From: Anaerolineales bacterium UBA1429 | Lineage (GTDB): Bacteria > Chloroflexota > Anaerolineae > UBA1429 | DNA length: 6,997 nt | Assembly (NCBI GenBank): GCA_002329325.1 | Contig: DCTX01000048.1 | Location: forward strand, 22,909-29,905 | Reading direction: 5' to 3' | In this document: positions 6,389 through 6,997 of the stretch, in pieces | How positions within the stretch are numbered: position 1 is the stretch's first letter | Layout: each line of letters begins with the position of its first letter | Notes under the pieces: model-generated | The model's database searches: none | What the model saw: the letters and a program-made list of their open reading frames with translations, nothing else | Told to the model about the DNA's origin: nothing | Program-made: the position numbers and the translations under genes

Positions 6389-6997
6389 TTATCCGGCGAT
6401 GGCCGGCAGGTCGGCGGCCTCCGCGGCATACCCCAGGGTCACCAAGGTCTCCTGCAAGGCGGGGTATCGCTCGATGGTCACCAGGGCGCCCTCGGCGCCG
6501 CGCCGGTAGACCAGGACGATCTGCTGCACCCCGGGCGCGCCAGGATCGCCCACCACCGCGCGTTCCGCCAGCTCCCAGCCCTCGGCGACCATGGCAGTCT
6601 CGCAAAAGGCCTCCACCGCCTCCGGGCCTGCCGCTACGGCGTACTCGTACATCTCCATGCCTTCGGTGGGCAGGCGTTGCCCGCGCACGGGATCGGGCAT
6701 CACCGGCAGCCGCTCCCAGGTGGCATCCACCGTCGCGGTGGCGGCGCCCAGGTGAGCCCAGGTGGGCAGCGTCACCCTTTGGGGCGCCAGGGTCACGGCG
6801 ATGGTGATGCACGGCTGGGGCGTGCTGAGCCGCACCACCTGGACATAGTAATCGCCCTGGGTATCCGAGTAGGGAGTGCCCGCCAGGGCGCCGTCAATGC
6901 GTTCGTCCAGCCAGGCCACCGCCCAGGCCCGCTCCGGCATGGCGGCCCCGATCAGCTGGTACAGCCCGGCGCGGGCCGTCTCCAGGGCGGCCGGATT
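6389..6997 (-). CDS. Hypothetical protein, partial (5' end beyond right edge)
   Basis: Minus-strand frame open from the right edge to a TAA at 6389-6391, giving 202 visible residues. An ATG at 6938-6940 is in frame, but the 19 codons before it are also open and read as an ordinary protein (NPAALETARAGLYQLIGAAM), with no good ribosome binding site in front of that ATG. The true start is probably outside the window. I do not recognise the family. The visible part has beta-rich segments (GDYYVQVVRL at 47-56, CITIAVTLAPQRVTLP at 62-77). Then comes a helix with FCETAMVAEGWELAE (130-144) and two strands (QQIVLVYRR, GALVTIERY). This helix-GW-strand pattern resembles small domains in some bacterial lipoproteins, but whether a lipobox exists cannot be checked because the N-terminus is missing. 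It runs convergent to the sugar cluster and is probably unrelated to it. Confidence 0.6.
   Translation of the reverse strand, partial: NPAALETARAGLYQLIGAAMPERAWAVAWLDERIDGALAGTPYSDTQGDYYVQVVRLSTPQPCITIAVTLAPQRVTLPTWAHLGAATATVDATWERLPVMPDPVRGQRLPTEGMEMYEYAVAAGPEAVEAFCETAMVAEGWELAERAVVGDPGAPGVQQIVLVYRRGAEGALVTIERYPALQETLVTLGYAAEAADLPAIAG

Noticed and set aside
4860..6812. 650-codon minus-strand frame opposite the COG4091 gene and the right-hand region
   Set aside because: Gly/His/Arg-rich shadow that crosses the terminator hairpin and overlaps two better-supported frames.

Overview
This is a GC-rich, densely coding bacterial window. Four same-strand genes on the left and centre look like part of a sugar or glycoside catabolism cluster. 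On the right, a convergent unrelated gene runs off the edge. No rRNA, tRNA, CRISPR array, insertion sequence or phage gene was seen. The high GC at third codon positions and the pairing of GHL6-type glycosidase-like proteins with a COG4091 oxidoreductase would fit a soil, marine or hot-spring heterotroph. Chloroflexota (Anaerolineae or Caldilineae type) is my best guess, but the taxon is inferred only from protein flavour and is not secure.

Layout on the + strand: (1) the C-terminal end of an amidohydrolase-like protein (2-364), cut by the left edge; (2) a 709-aa GHL6/GH42-like glycosidase-type protein (361-2490), joined to gene 1 by a 4-bp ATGA overlap; (3) a 261-bp gap with no convincing gene, holding a 13-bp-stem hairpin, an isolated TTGACA and the ribosome binding site of the next gene; (4) a second, diverged protein of the same architecture, about 717-719 aa (2752-4911); (5) a 464-aa COG4091 protein, NAD(P)-binding with a C-terminal SAF-like domain (4908-6302), again joined by an ATGA overlap. 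A strong hairpin (6322-6355) then separates this set from a minus-strand gene of unknown function (6389 to the right edge), which has its own small hairpin directly after its stop.

How the genes may work together (inference): the two glycosidase-like proteins have no visible signal peptide, so they probably act in the cytoplasm on an imported glycoside or a modified sugar. The amidohydrolase (many relatives act on lactones or on acids that are decarboxylated) and the COG4091 oxidoreductase (relatives include the Brucella DXR-like enzyme DRL, which converts 1-deoxyxylulose 5-phosphate to methylerythritol 4-phosphate) would process the released product. The substrate cannot be read from the sequence. 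The most notable point is that the second glycosidase-like protein has lost the aspartate that the first carries at the end of the presumed fourth barrel strand. The pair may therefore have different chemistries, or one may be a non-catalytic partner.
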